Below are positions 1 to 18,900 of a stretch of 64,000 bases of DNA, piece by piece. The stretch spans positions 30,925,176 to 30,989,175 of the forward strand of contig NC_135550.1 in the NCBI RefSeq assembly GCF_964340395.1, read 5' to 3'. Below the pieces are notes generated by a model that saw only the letters and a program-made list of their open reading frames with translations, did not search any database and was not told the origin of the DNA. The translations under genes were made by a program, and so were the position numbers. Every line of letters starts with the position of its first letter. Positions within the stretch are counted from its first letter, which is position 1. This DNA is from Glandiceps talaboti (taxonomy: Eukaryota; Hemichordata; Enteropneusta; Spengelidae).

Positions 1-105
1 TTATAAATAATCTGCCCAAATACTATTTACATCTACTAGATCTAGAGTCTGAACTTTTCAAGTCATCCTCATACATGTTGCGAATATGGCAAAAGTGCAA
101 TATCG

Positions 106-113
106 TGACGTCA
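106..113. promoter_or_regulatory. CRE palindrome TGACGTCA
   Basis: A perfect 8-bp CREB/ATF full site. It is one of four in the first 5.7 kb. Binding is inferred from the motif only. Confidence 0.45.
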
Positions 114-503
114 CTTTTTGTTAGGTACTCAAAACTTATGTTTGTAAAGGACTGAGATTCCCGTGAACTGCTGAACTACCGAGAGTGACTTCCATATTTG
201 GTATGATGTTATGACCTTTTAAAGGTCACCTACAACACCACCGTGACGCTAGCCCATGGCCCAGTGAACCCCATGACGGTGAAGGTGACATTCATCTATT
301 CTATAATCGCGTCCCACGCAGGGATGTACCTCTTGGGCTGTTCTCCATTTCCCTTCCTCTTCCTCTTCCTGCAAATTTCTAAGACGTTGAAATGGAGTAT
401 ATTTCAAGTTACCAACCCAAAGTTTGGCAATTCCCAATGTGCATTTCCGTCTTAGTTTTTGCTTTACCTGCTTTTAGACGTACTTTGCACTTAGTTGGCG
501 ACG

Positions 504-511
504 TGACGTCA
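504..511. promoter_or_regulatory. CRE palindrome TGACGTCA
   Basis: A second perfect CREB/ATF full site, set in the context ACGTGACGTCACGG. Confidence 0.45.
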
Positions 512-2969
512 CGGTGTTAAAATCATGGAAATATCCCATAATACCAGAGTACATATATATCAAGTATCAATTACACATCGACTATTGTCATAACTCAACA
601 GCTTTCAAAACAAGTTTGAATCAACAACGAAAGGGAAGTATATTTCTGTAAAGCCTTCGTTCCTTATGACATCCGTCACAGTGCATATTGGCCTGTGTGG
701 ATGAACTTTACCACATCATCAGGCATTCTTGCAAAAGTTAAATCGTTTAATTTAATACGTGCTTTTTCGATGGTAGAAGAGTTTGTTTTTCAAATCGTAA
801 TTTGCTAGCATTTCATCGATACATTGCACATGTACAATCCTTTTAATTGTCCTGTCGTGCCTGTCAGCGGATTCAGCGACCTATAATGTTAATACCGCCC
901 TCAAGTACAGTGTCGAAACCTGAAGAACGAACATTTTCGATTAGCCAATCAAATATCTGAAATATTGCACATTCGGCTTCAAAAAATGTATAAATTGACG
1001 GTTTCCAATATCAAAGTCTTAATAGCAGGATTCCCATTAGTCACAATCGTTTCATGAATAGAAATTAAAAGAAACATTCCATGGGAAAAGGTGAAGAATT
1101 TGGATCGTGAATTTGAACATTTGAGGAACTTGGTGCATTTTTCTCGTTTGATTACAAAATTAAACAGTCGTAAAAGACATTATATAGAAGTTCAAGATGA
1201 ACAGATCAAACTGTATGTAGTGCGTAATATGACAAAATTTATGAAATTAGAATCATTCACTTATACATTACTACCATAACCAGAACTTGAAGAGTAAACT
1301 GCCTATCTACTTGGTTGTGGAAATGATTTACCTTATTGTGACAGGCAATTACGTTTTATATACCAGAGGACGATGGTACAATCTGGTCTGAGGTACAATG
1401 CAACATGACAATTTTGTTTTTGTTTTTTCTTCAAGACATGGTGCTCGAGTTGTCATATTCATCATTGACGGTCATTCATTGTGGCCCAATGTGAACTATA
1501 ATGTATATGTCAACGCAGGAATTATGAGTTGGATCATATGCCAAATATCCCAAGACACTCGAGACGTGTTGTTGTGGTTTTCGTTGTGGTCTGTGAACAT
1601 TGACAGATCAATGGCAGGTCATCAGTCATGTGTTATCAAGACCTGGGTATCAAATGTTCGTAGTTCATGGTGATGTTCCTATTATTTACACACGGTGCCA
1701 ACTTAAACTTGACAGTCAAACTTGATAGCCTGTATTTTATGATTAATGCTCCATCAGATTTAAGACAGAAATACTGTATTTTATAGTTTTTAATTAGCCG
1801 ACTATCATTTATGTCAACGCTGTTTTACGTTGCACTTCTCTTTGTACGGTCAGTGTTGAGGGTCCCTTCGATCAATACAGCCCCGAATTTGCTAGTTTTG
1901 TGTAAGCAGTCCACCGTTATGTCAGAACATGAAAGCTCGCCATCTTAGTTTGCCCACTGAGCAGTCATGAGTCGTGTACATGTGGAAGACCTTTACCTGC
2001 TCGAGTGTCGACCCATATGCCTATACCCGTTGTCCTTTCACGCCAATATAGGTTTATGTATTGCAACAATTCTATTGCAGAGTGCAAAAATGTTTGCCGG
2101 TTTAGTAGATTTTCATTGTCTAATGTACTTTTAAAAAAGGTTTTTTTTCCACAAAATTTAGTGGGATTGAGTGACAACTTAGTATAAGCTCCAGATACAT
2201 ACAATAACACACACGATGAATTACAAGTTAATATTTCGCTATATTGGATGAAGCATTATTGAGCCTGCATCCCTTTCTCACTTGCACGGTGTATTTCGTG
2301 TGAACGTACATGTGGTGACCATGTGACCTTTAAAGTGTGTCAAATAGACAGAGTGAAATAAAATACAGGAAAGAAACTGGAAATAAACTTCGGAAAACAA
2401 AACAAAATCAGACCTTTCCTTCTATTTCAGTATAACGAGACGTCCTGGATGTAGTAATTAACTAATATTTATTGGAAAATTTAGATCTTGAAAACCAACT
2501 TTAACATGTTTAACCTCTGACATTATCACAACCACTGATGAAGCACAGCATTTTGATGACACTGTACAATTTGGAAATCACTGTTTCATACTTAAAATAA
2601 ATATTATTAAACAGCTGTCCTGGCTAAGGTATGGCTCCTGTATGCCTTTGGGTACTGCATCACCATACTTGCCATTCGCTGTCACAAAATTTACCAAGTT
2701 GAATGTATTGCGTTAATTTTCCAATCTCTTCTATCGGTATGGATATACTGTTATTCTAACAGATTGCCAACCAGTACTATTTTCGCTATGTAGGACATGC
2801 ATGTACAGCTGGCCATTGCCCTTCATCAGTCGATATGTACGGTTTTTTCTAACTCAAACCATTTCATTTACTCTTAGGTTAGGATGTTAATTTTACTACT
2901 TTGAAGAAAAGAAATGTCATTTAACAATTTATTGTTGTCATAGCCTAAGTGTATATTGCCAACTTATAT

Positions 2970-3003
2970 CAGGGACGTAACATAAAGAGTTTATACGTCC
3001 CTG
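2970..3003. repeat. short inverted repeat (10-bp stem)
   Basis: CAGGGACGTA at 2970-2979 is the exact reverse complement of TACGTCCCTG at 2994-3003, with a 14-base loop. It may be a chance hairpin or a remnant of a small inverted-repeat element. Confidence 0.5.
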
Positions 3004-3484
3004 CTTAATCAGAGCCGTGTGTCACTGGACATGTGTGTTCCGGTTTGCCTTTTAAACTTTACCAATTTGGCCATTTTCCCTTTATTTTTATTGAATTATC
3101 TTCTGTATGGCAAGTTCAAGTTGTCTCGACAGCTGTTCTACAAGATCCCTAAAATGTAATACAAAGACGTGATTCAAGCAAAAGCTAATCAAATGTTATA
3201 ATAATCAGATTACATACCAAGTATACCCAAAACTAACCTTCTACATGTAGAAGACCTACTGTTATTAAGAGTCACTCAATCAAGGCAGTGAATAAAAGAT
3301 GGTAAAAAAGAGAAGGTCATTAAAATCGGCTACATAACATACCATTATACATCCAATCTACTTATTTAAGGGTTTGTCATCGTTTGCCACAACGGGATAG
3401 AGTCTGGGTATTTACGAATTGTATATTTTCGACATAGATGGCGCTGTGTAAAAGTTTGCCTCCTTGGAACAAATAACAATAGAA

Positions 3485-3492
3485 TGACGTCA
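3485..3492. promoter_or_regulatory. CRE palindrome upstream of the GPCR
   Basis: A perfect TGACGTCA about 550 bp upstream of the GPCR start codon. It is the best placed of the four sites to act in the receptor promoter or 5' leader. Confidence 0.5.
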
Positions 3493-4045
3493 CACGCACT
3501 GAAGTAAATGAATAGTATTGTAGTCAAGAAACCAAACAACTGTTCTGTAACTGAGCTGTGTGGAGGAATGCCTGACTTGGGTCTCGGAGCTGTAGCTGTA
3601 CCAGGAAGGAAAGTGCAACAAAGTATATATTAATCGAGGATGTGAACAGTGTACATAATTATGTGTCGACAGACGACATCGACGAAGTAGGATCTAGGAG
3701 ATCAGCGACAGGAGTCAGGACAGAAATCTTAACTTTTCGTGCCGTGGTCTTCGATACTGTGTGTTGTCGGTAGATTTGTTAACACAGGTACTCTATGCAA
3801 CGTAATCAGATCAGTGACCGACGGCCGGGTAGCGGAATCCGAGCTTGCGAAGACGATAATACTGACACATGAAATGTGGTGCTCAACACGAGAACCTAAG
3901 ACGGACAAGTGGAGCAAACTGTCCACCCAATACGTATTGTTGAACAACTGAAGTTTTTAAGAACACTTGAACTGGTACATTCCTCGTTGTTGGATTCCTC
4001 AAAGACGTCACTAGCTATTGTACACATATATAATTACAAACAAAT
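3493..4045 (+). other. probable promoter / 5' leader of the GPCR
   Basis: No coding exon is supported here. The stretch lies directly 5' of the receptor ATG and probably holds its promoter and 5' UTR. The ATG context is AATATGGCG with A at -3, which is favourable. Whether a 5' UTR intron exists cannot be decided from sequence alone. Confidence 0.4.
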
Positions 4046-5377
4046 ATGGCGGATCAAGGAAACTCGACAAACTCTACCAACTCCACTATCAACACCACAG
4101 ACATTACGGAGTTGGTGCAACAGTCTCCTGGAGCAGTTGAGGCGATTTTAGCTGTTATTCTCATCATAATTATAATGTTTGCTCTGGTGGGAAACTTTTT
4201 TGTGTTAATTGTGTTTGGGAAAATTGGTAGACTGCGTACACCTGGACCGATGTTCTTCGTTGTACTGATTGCAATAGCACAAATTATTGCTGTACTCTTT
4301 TCACTAATACCAACCCTTGTCTCTGTTATTGCCGAGAAATGGTTGATGGGCGACATATTTTGTTATGTGTCTGCCTACGTTACTAATTTATGTTACCATC
4401 TCAATATTCATACGTTGGGGCTGATATGTTTCGAACGTTATTTAAGAATCTGTCGACCATTGAAACATGAAGAGATTTTCTCTGAAACTGTTGCTGTAAT
4501 CGTCGTCTTTGGTATTGTCTTTTTCGACTGTGTATTGGCTGTATTTCCTTTGGTCGGCTGGGGAGAATACGAGTACTTGCCAATGGAATATCGCTGTCTG
4601 ATGAGCGCTCTCGGCTGGCAGAAACAAGTTTCTCATCTTCATTTCACTTTTGTCATGACCCTCGTCATACCAGTCCTATTTTCACTTGGGTGTTTAACAT
4701 TGATCGTCCTTCGTGTCAGGGAACACAGACGGGTCGGTATTCAAGGAGAATCGAAGAAAAAGACGAAAGACTCGTATGGCGATCGCGTACGTCGTTCGCA
4801 GGATAAGATGAAGCGACGGATATTGCGCAAGAAATTGAAAATGTCGCTGACCGAGAAAGAAACTGGAGAAAGACTAAAAGAAGAAAAGGAAGCTAGAAAG
4901 ATGGCAGAATTGAGTGATAGTTCTTCTTCTGAGGACGAAGATAGCGCCCCACTCGGGCATCGTAAGTACGTACGAGCAAGAAATGTTGCAAGAAAAGTGC
5001 GATATCGCGCATACGAGGTTGCGATGACGAGGACAATATTTTGGACATGGGTCTTGATATTCCTATGTTGGTTCCCTTACTACGTCTGTAAATATATCGA
5101 GACGTACGAAACAGCACCAATGCCACAGGGTATTCTCGTTCTATCTGTATGGATAACTTTCCTAGTCAATGCTCTAACTCCAATTGTCTACCTGGCTGAT
5201 AATCGTCGCTTACGCTTTGGTTTTCTCGAAGTCGTGGGCAAAAAACAGAAAGGTTCACTCGACCACACCGACACTGACCTCGCCGACAACGAGAAGGGTA
5301 ATGCGTATAAAGCAGGGAAGGGTCAGCAATCTGAGACAGGTGAAGACTTGCCACCAAGACCACCGTCTGAGAGTTGA
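4046..5377 (+). CDS. class A (rhodopsin-like) G protein-coupled receptor, single coding exon
   Basis: An intact 443-aa seven-helix receptor, expected at the plasma membrane. The N-terminus has no obvious signal peptide and carries four N-glycosylation sequons (N6, N9, N12, N16). Visible landmarks are the TM1 GN pair (N50), TM3 Cys106 pairing with ECL2 Cys184, ERY at 130-132, a TM5 proline (P209), CWFP at 341-344 in TM6 and TPIVY at 378-382 in TM7. The third cytoplasmic loop is long (about 224-327), very basic, and holds a Ser/Glu/Asp-rich stretch at 290-300 that looks like a kinase target. The C-tail ends in a proline-rich PPRPP segment. Unusual residues are Gln79 where TM2 normally has Asp2.50, Thr378 where TM7 normally has Asn7.49, and no Trp in mid-TM4. 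The GW...C...W pattern in ECL2 recalls melatonin/GPR161/opsin-type receptors, but I cannot assign ligand or subfamily. Single-exon structure is common in this class. Confidence 0.9.
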   Translation: MADQGNSTNSTNSTINTTDITELVQQSPGAVEAILAVILIIIIMFALVGNFFVLIVFGKIGRLRTPGPMFFVVLIAIAQIIAVLFSLIPTLVSVIAEKWLMGDIFCYVSAYVTNLCYHLNIHTLGLICFERYLRICRPLKHEEIFSETVAVIVVFGIVFFDCVLAVFPLVGWGEYEYLPMEYRCLMSALGWQKQVSHLHFTFVMTLVIPVLFSLGCLTLIVLRVREHRRVGIQGESKKKTKDSYGDRVRRSQDKMKRRILRKKLKMSLTEKETGERLKEEKEARKMAELSDSSSSEDEDSAPLGHRKYVRARNVARKVRYRAYEVAMTRTIFWTWVLIFLCWFPYYVCKYIETYETAPMPQGILVLSVWITFLVNALTPIVYLADNRRLRFGFLEVVGKKQKGSLDHTDTDLADNEKGNAYKAGKGQQSETGEDLPPRPPSES

Positions 5378-5695
5378 GAGAAAAGTGACTGAATGTGATA
5401 ACTCTGGCAACCGATGATAGGGCTTGCTTGCAGGAATAATGAGAATTTAATTTCTAATGTTATTTTTATGCCTATTAGTAATAAGATGTTCAATCAACCT
5501 TAAGATACAACAATCTTGATGGCATATGTCATCAGATATGCATCAATTCTGAAATCAGTGTAAATCGATCATACTTGATAGCCTGGAACCCAACTTTATT
5601 GAATTCCAGAAAATTTAACTTCCGTCAATGTCTCAGATAGCATAGGACCAACTTAAATTTGTTATTTTGGAAAAGTTTTGTCAGTGTGATGAAAG

Positions 5696-5703
5696 TGACG
5701 TCA
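5696..5703. promoter_or_regulatory. CRE palindrome TGACGTCA
   Basis: The fourth perfect CREB/ATF site, about 320 bp 3' of the GPCR stop codon. It may lie inside the transcribed 3' UTR. Confidence 0.4.
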
Positions 5704-6267
5704 CAACATTCTGAGTTTATATGGGGGGGGGGGGTTGCTGCAAGAGAATGGGTACCTGTCAGAGTACCTGTAGTATTCTACTATAATACTGAAGCATACT
5801 ACGATGATCATCAAAGACATGCTCCAATATCTACATTATACTATATATATACCCGCGACTGGTCTGATCAGTCACCAGTTATCAAATAGTTGTGTAGGTG
5901 CTGTGATCCAACAACGCAGGGTATAACAATTAGTTCTGCTTGCAGACGACAATTGTTGGGACTCGATTCTGACATGTAGCATGTAGGTACAACCATGGAG
6001 GTAGCATCACGACTTCTACCTCTATACAGTAACTATAACTATGAGGCAAATAATATGAATTTCAGGGGTTATTGTTACAGTGCCGTCCATTCAACAACAG
6101 ATGGGATATTTTTAAATGTATAAAATGTATATACTTTAATATCGATATGTGTACAGGATGTGTTGTATTGTTACGTTAAATGATATCTCTCAGTTTTGAC
6201 ATAAACTAGCTATAGTACTAGTGTCTCTTTTTGACGTCGAAATTTCCAGTTGACTGCTTGTAATTTC

Positions 6268-6273
6268 AATAAA
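6268..6273 (+). promoter_or_regulatory. candidate poly(A) signal of the GPCR gene
   Basis: AATAAA on the + strand about 890 bp after the receptor stop. It would give a 3' UTR of ordinary length. Functionality is inferred from position. Confidence 0.4.
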
Positions 6274-6322
6274 GAATGATAAGGCTTATCATTTAACTTT
6301 ATATACCATTTTTTCATGCCTT

Positions 6323-6344
6323 GACTGACTGACTGACTGCATGC

Positions 6345-6375
<31 letters not shown>

Positions 6376-6376
6376 C
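6323..6376. repeat. compound microsatellite (GACT)n (GT)n (GC)n
   Basis: Tandem GACT runs into ATGC, then about 12 GT dinucleotides, ending in GCGCGCGC. Confidence 0.9.
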
Positions 6377-6880
6377 CGATTTTTAATTTTGTTTTAAATC
6401 AAAGTGGCAAATCTGTAAACCGACATTCAGTCATTTGGATCTATACTGCAGTGGTCACCGGTATGACATACGCTTATAGCATGGAAGTAAGTGACCCATG
6501 GATATGCTTATAGTTTCCTGGCGTTTGTCTTATAGAAAAATCTTCTCAAAGTCGATATTCAATGTAGAAGGCGGTCGAGCGTGTGCAAAGTGGCTGAATA
6601 ACGCAAGGCTGCTGTAGCCTTTGAGTAGATAGAGTGGTTTCTCGCATACGACCATTTTATATGCTCGTTCCGACCGCAAGGGGCGGGCTTCGGTCTACAT
6701 CTCTCTAGCTGCACTCATGCACTCTAGCTGTGTAGCCGAATATTTGTGAGACGGAGTGAAGACATTCGTTGATGAGTCAAAATGTATGCAGTGTATGAGC
6801 GTTCTCTATGTACATTCAATCTGTTGTACAGTCAAAGCATTTCAATACATATTTCAATAAGAAAAAAGATTAACTCTAAC

Positions 6881-6918
6881 CATGGATGTATTAGGGAGAT
6901 CTCCCTAATACATCCATG
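6881..6918. repeat. perfect 38-bp palindrome
   Basis: CATGGATGTATTAGGGAGA at 6881-6899 is followed directly by its exact reverse complement at 6900-6918, centred on AGATCT. The flanking bases do not pair. It could extrude as a cruciform or be the stub of a foldback element. Confidence 0.85.
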
Positions 6919-7471
6919 CTCTAGCAAACTTCAAAGTACCGAGGGAATATGTTTAATACCGTGAACAAGCGGCAAGCCAACCCGGCTAGCCAACCGTCAA
7001 TTTCGTTTCGTGTTCAGACACAAGTACGTACAGTGACGTAAACACTTTAAATCGTCTAGATGTAATCTGTCCCTCTACTACTAGTACTGCTTGCAGACGG
7101 TATACGGGACGCGATACTGTCAGAATCGACTCCGTCTGCAAGCGACTATCCCTCTACCACCACAGACAAGTAACACTCAGGCTGTGCTACCACGTACCAC
7201 GGTGGTAACTGGACTGTCATTCAAAATACGGACAAAAATATATATTTTAAATTTTCTGAACATCAATATAGCATTACCAATATTTGATACACAAATGTAT
7301 ATTCATTATCACACCTACCTTCAACAAAGTAGTCCCTTGGCTTTCATAACAGAACTTAGAGACATGTGATCATTTATTACCTTGATTGTGTATCAGTTTG
7401 TGTATGAAGGAATGGAACCGTGCTTCCATCTGCTGCCCTCTAGAGGTGGGATGTGCGGAGTTACAGAAAAC

Positions 7472-7497
7472 ATGGCTGCGCCCTTGTCATTCACGTG
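7472..7497 (+). promoter_or_regulatory. NDUFAF7 proximal element: ATGGCTGCG plus CACGTG E-box
   Basis: ATGGCTGCG (7472-7480) resembles the YY1-type element found just downstream of the start site in many housekeeping and mitochondrial genes. CACGTG (7492-7497), a perfect E-box, follows 11 bp later. The pair lies 33-58 bp before the NDUFAF7 ATG at 7530. If transcribed, the ATG inside the first element opens a short upstream frame that stops before 7530. The ESF1 5' region has the same order of elements. Confidence 0.4.
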
Positions 7498-7529
7498 TCT
7501 TTGTTGACAAACACTCGTCGATATATGTC

Positions 7530-15194
<7,665 letters not shown>

Positions 15195-15485
15195 TGAACT
15201 GAAAGAACATTACAACAAGATGGGTCAATGGATAGGATTGAACTATGGTTATGAGACAATAGAAAGACTATCTGGTGTTATGGCAAATTAACATTTATTT
15301 CATTTGATCATGTCATACACCACCTCTACAAAACACAAAGACAGTAGTATTTTGTACGACAATGACTGTTATGAATACATAGTATTTGCGATGTAGTTGT
15401 GTTATTTACGCCAACACAGAAATCAGGAAATCTGATTTCTTTGTACTAAATTACTTATGTATAGAATGTACATAAATATAAGCTT

Positions 15486-15504
15486 TTTATTTGAGTTTAA
15501 TAAA
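15486..15504. promoter_or_regulatory. facing poly(A) signals of NDUFAF7 (+) and ESF1 (-)
   Basis: AATAAA on + at 15499-15504 lies 305 bp after the NDUFAF7 stop. AATAAA on the - strand (TTTATT at 15486-15491) lies 490 bp after the ESF1 stop. Cleavage 10-30 bases downstream of each would make the two 3' UTRs overlap. A second minus-strand AATAAA lies near 15295. Confidence 0.5.
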
Positions 15505-15980
15505 AGGTAATATGTCACAATACATTCACCACTTTTCATCAATCATGATGTATTAACACTCTGATCTCTACCATACACACTGAATCAAAGTGTGTAATGT
15601 ATTGTAACGTGTGAAGCATACTGGTATACAACAATGTCCAATACAGTACAGATCCTGTATTCCACTATACATTCTTAAAACATATTTTACAAATTAATGG
15701 AAATTATGTAAAATTTGTTGAAAAATAATTTCACAAACAGGTAGTTTGTATGGAAGTTTAGAGATATGTAGTTATTGGGGACCTCCAAAAATAGCAAACA
15801 TGCAACACTGAAAATGATTAAATCAGATGTTGGGCAGAATTACAGTCTAATGACATGCCAAGTATCCTCAACCCAGTGTTTACTTATACATGTATAACAA
15901 AAAGGCCAGGTTGTGAAAGTCCACAAGGGTTCAACATCAGTTAACACCAGTAGTACTCTTAACGGAAGTATTTTCTATCT

Positions 15981-18900
15981 CTATGGTTTCTGTTTCTTAG
16001 AATGAAACTGGCCTGTTTTTTGTTTGACTGACTTAACCAGCATTGAAAGTGATGGGTCTTTTCTAGGTTGGTCATCTTTAGTTGGTGTTTGTCCTTGTGA
16101 TTTAGCCTTATCTTTCCTTTCCTTCTTCTCTGAAGTTTCCTTCTGTATTCGCCTTTTCTGTTTTTCTTTGAAAATCTTGTCCATAGCTTTAGTTTTCTTA
16201 AACTGTGGATCAGAGGGATCAATCTGGTAATGGTGGGAATCGTAAATTGCTGAAAATCTAGAATCTTCCACATTAATCTCGAATGTGTCCTTGAATGTTT
16301 CCTCTTCATCTTGTTTTCGCTTCTTCTTCTTCTTTTTCTTCTTTTCATCTTTCTCGGCATCCATAATTGCTTTGAGGCTAAAATGTTCTTTACCATCGTC
16401 ATCATCATCCATCATCAGTAATTCTAACTCCGCCTGTGAATCATAAACAAAATTTAAGATTTAGCAGACTTGACAATGGGGTGTCGCATGATACTACTGG
16501 TTCAATATCTAATTACTAGTAAATATTGAATATTTCAAATTAAATTACTTGAAAAAGACTTGATTTGCAAAACTCGTCAAACCAAGCCATTTTTGTACTC
16601 ATTGACTGTTCATATATGATCAAGTATCTAACAAGTTGACAACAAGTGAACTCATGTCTTAGGTATGCCTTGAAATATATGTTGCATAATTTTGATAGCC
16701 CAGTCTATCTTAGATTTTCTCACTCTTGCTATATTTTCACCCCCCCCCCCCCTAACAGAAATAAGACCAGAAAGTTGCAGTGATGGGAAGATTTGAAGAC
16801 TATGATTGAAATAAGGAATCTCATGTCACAACATCTTTATGTACCAGTATGTTACCTGACATTGTAATAACAAGATGTCTGTCTCTCTTTTTTATTTCAA
16901 TTCAACAAGAAAACAATACCAATTCCATCTAAACTCAACACCATAGAATACAACATGCATTCCAACTCAACATGACATTACAGACAATATTCTTTCAACA
17001 TATTACTATATCATGTACCGGACAGTGACAAAATCTCAAGATCTGACACCTACGGAAACCTAGGATGAAAGCAGACCTGAGATCCAGATGAGTTTATGAA
17101 TATTTGTATACTGCTTGAAAGATGCATTGCACACTAACATCTTCACACAAGTATTTCAAATGAGATGCCCTTTGTAAAAACGAATGTCTGTAAGTTTTTG
17201 ACAACGCCCAAATATACAATACATACAAATACAAAATATAGTACCTCTTTCTGTTTCTTTTCTACTAGTTCCTCAGCTGTAAGGTTATCATCACCATGAC
17301 CTCTCTTTCTCTTCTTCTTTTTCTTATCTTTTGATTTTCCGGGCACTGAAACAGGAAGATAGATAGGATATTAATGAGCATGGAATTTGAGTGAATGATT
17401 TTGTGGAAAATATTTATACTTGATAGTTCTTTAGGTATGTAAACACTTGTCTCCCAAGAAGTTCAGTGAGGGCCATCCCTCATAGGTTCTGTGCTAATGC
17501 AGGAGAAAACCGGAAAACCTGTGTTGTTTGGTAGAGTCAAACTGAACAACACTCTTCTTACTTACAGAATGGTAAATTTAATCAAACCTTGAATGGGTTC
17601 GAACTCCAACCGCAGTGATAAGGGGCAAGTGGCCACTTGGCCACCGACAACCCTATAAATGTATGTGTGAAAATCCACATTTTACTGACAGTCTGTTTTG
17701 GCTGTTCTAGTTCTGATGTGTATAATTAATATTTATTATACATGTGCATTTTTGATGACAACACATACAGTTCACATACAGTTCACTCTCTTTAAACATT
17801 TATTGAATAATTTAAGTCCACTTTGGACTTCTGAAAAAATAAAAGTGTTGCATAGAAGATTAAACTATTGACCCAGATATATGATTACAAAATACTGTAG
17901 TGGCTATCTAAAAGCCAACCACAGGAGTCCAAACCAACCCTACCATGTTCAGCCGTCTGCTCTTCTTTGAAATATGGATCATTGAGATCAATATCAGATG
18001 GCAAGTCATCATCACTCATTGGAGCCTGCTCTTCCCCACGTTTCTATGGATACAAACAGTAAGACTTTGATGTAAGGAAGTTGCAATATGACATTAGCAT
18101 CTATCATGTTCTGTTTCATTTTTCATTACACATCTGTTGAGACGAAAGGGGCTAACTCAAAATGACACAAATTTGCAAAATTTGGTATCTTCAAGATCAT
18201 AGTCTTCGCCATCTTAATCTTGTCTAAATCTTATTTTAGTTTGCCGAGGTTTGTCATGCTTGAGTTTAAATTATTTTGTAAAGACCAAACAGAACGTTGA
18301 TAATTTATCCAAGTTATCTGTAAAGTTTTGTTCTCATTGACAAAGTCTCTCTACATTTTCAAAATCTTTATGCACCTCATCTTTAATAATCAAAAGGAAC
18401 TAAAATCAGATTTTAAAACTTTAAATCAAAGTCTGTAAAAAGTAGAAAATGAGTGCAAGTTATAGAGAATACAATACTAGATACTTAACCCACACACGTA
18501 CAATTATGTTACATAGTTCCACGACACGCAAGAAATGGCTTCAGCCATGGACAGATGAACTTTGAACTTCTAGAATATATTTTCAACACTATTACTAGAA
18601 GGAAGCAATACTGAATATAATGATTGATAAAACATTTGCAATAATATTGGTTGTACTAATCTTACTTTCAGCTATTTTGTTTGCTTGTGAGCACAGTAGA
18701 TACCTTTTTAATTTCTTCCCTTTTCATCCTCTCTTCTTTCTGTTTTTCCTTTTTCTTTTCTTTCTTCTTCTTTTGGTACTGTTGCCATTGAGTCAAATCT
18801 TTCTCTTCTTCCTTGGTCTTTATCAATACTTCTGTTGTTTCTTTTAATCCTGATAAGAAAAAAAAATGAGATAAAAATAAGAATTTTTGACTCTTGTGAA

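Larger units (their letters stand above)
1..3484. other. intergenic region upstream of the GPCR gene
   Basis: I find no supportable gene here. The open frames are short, unrelated to known families and lack convincing splice sites. The stretch is AT-rich and mostly unique. It contains two perfect CRE palindromes and one short hairpin, listed separately. Confidence 0.6.
5378..7529. other. GPCR 3' UTR and intergenic region to NDUFAF7
   Basis: The first part is likely the GPCR 3' UTR, up to a poly(A) signal near 6268. No further gene is supported. The stretch also holds a CRE site, a G-run (5724-5734), a GACT/GT microsatellite, a perfect 38-bp palindrome and the NDUFAF7 promoter, all listed separately. 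Confidence 0.55.

Noticed and set aside
4054-4356. 100-codon antisense frame within the GPCR
   Set aside because: Shadow of the receptor coding strand; no independent signals.
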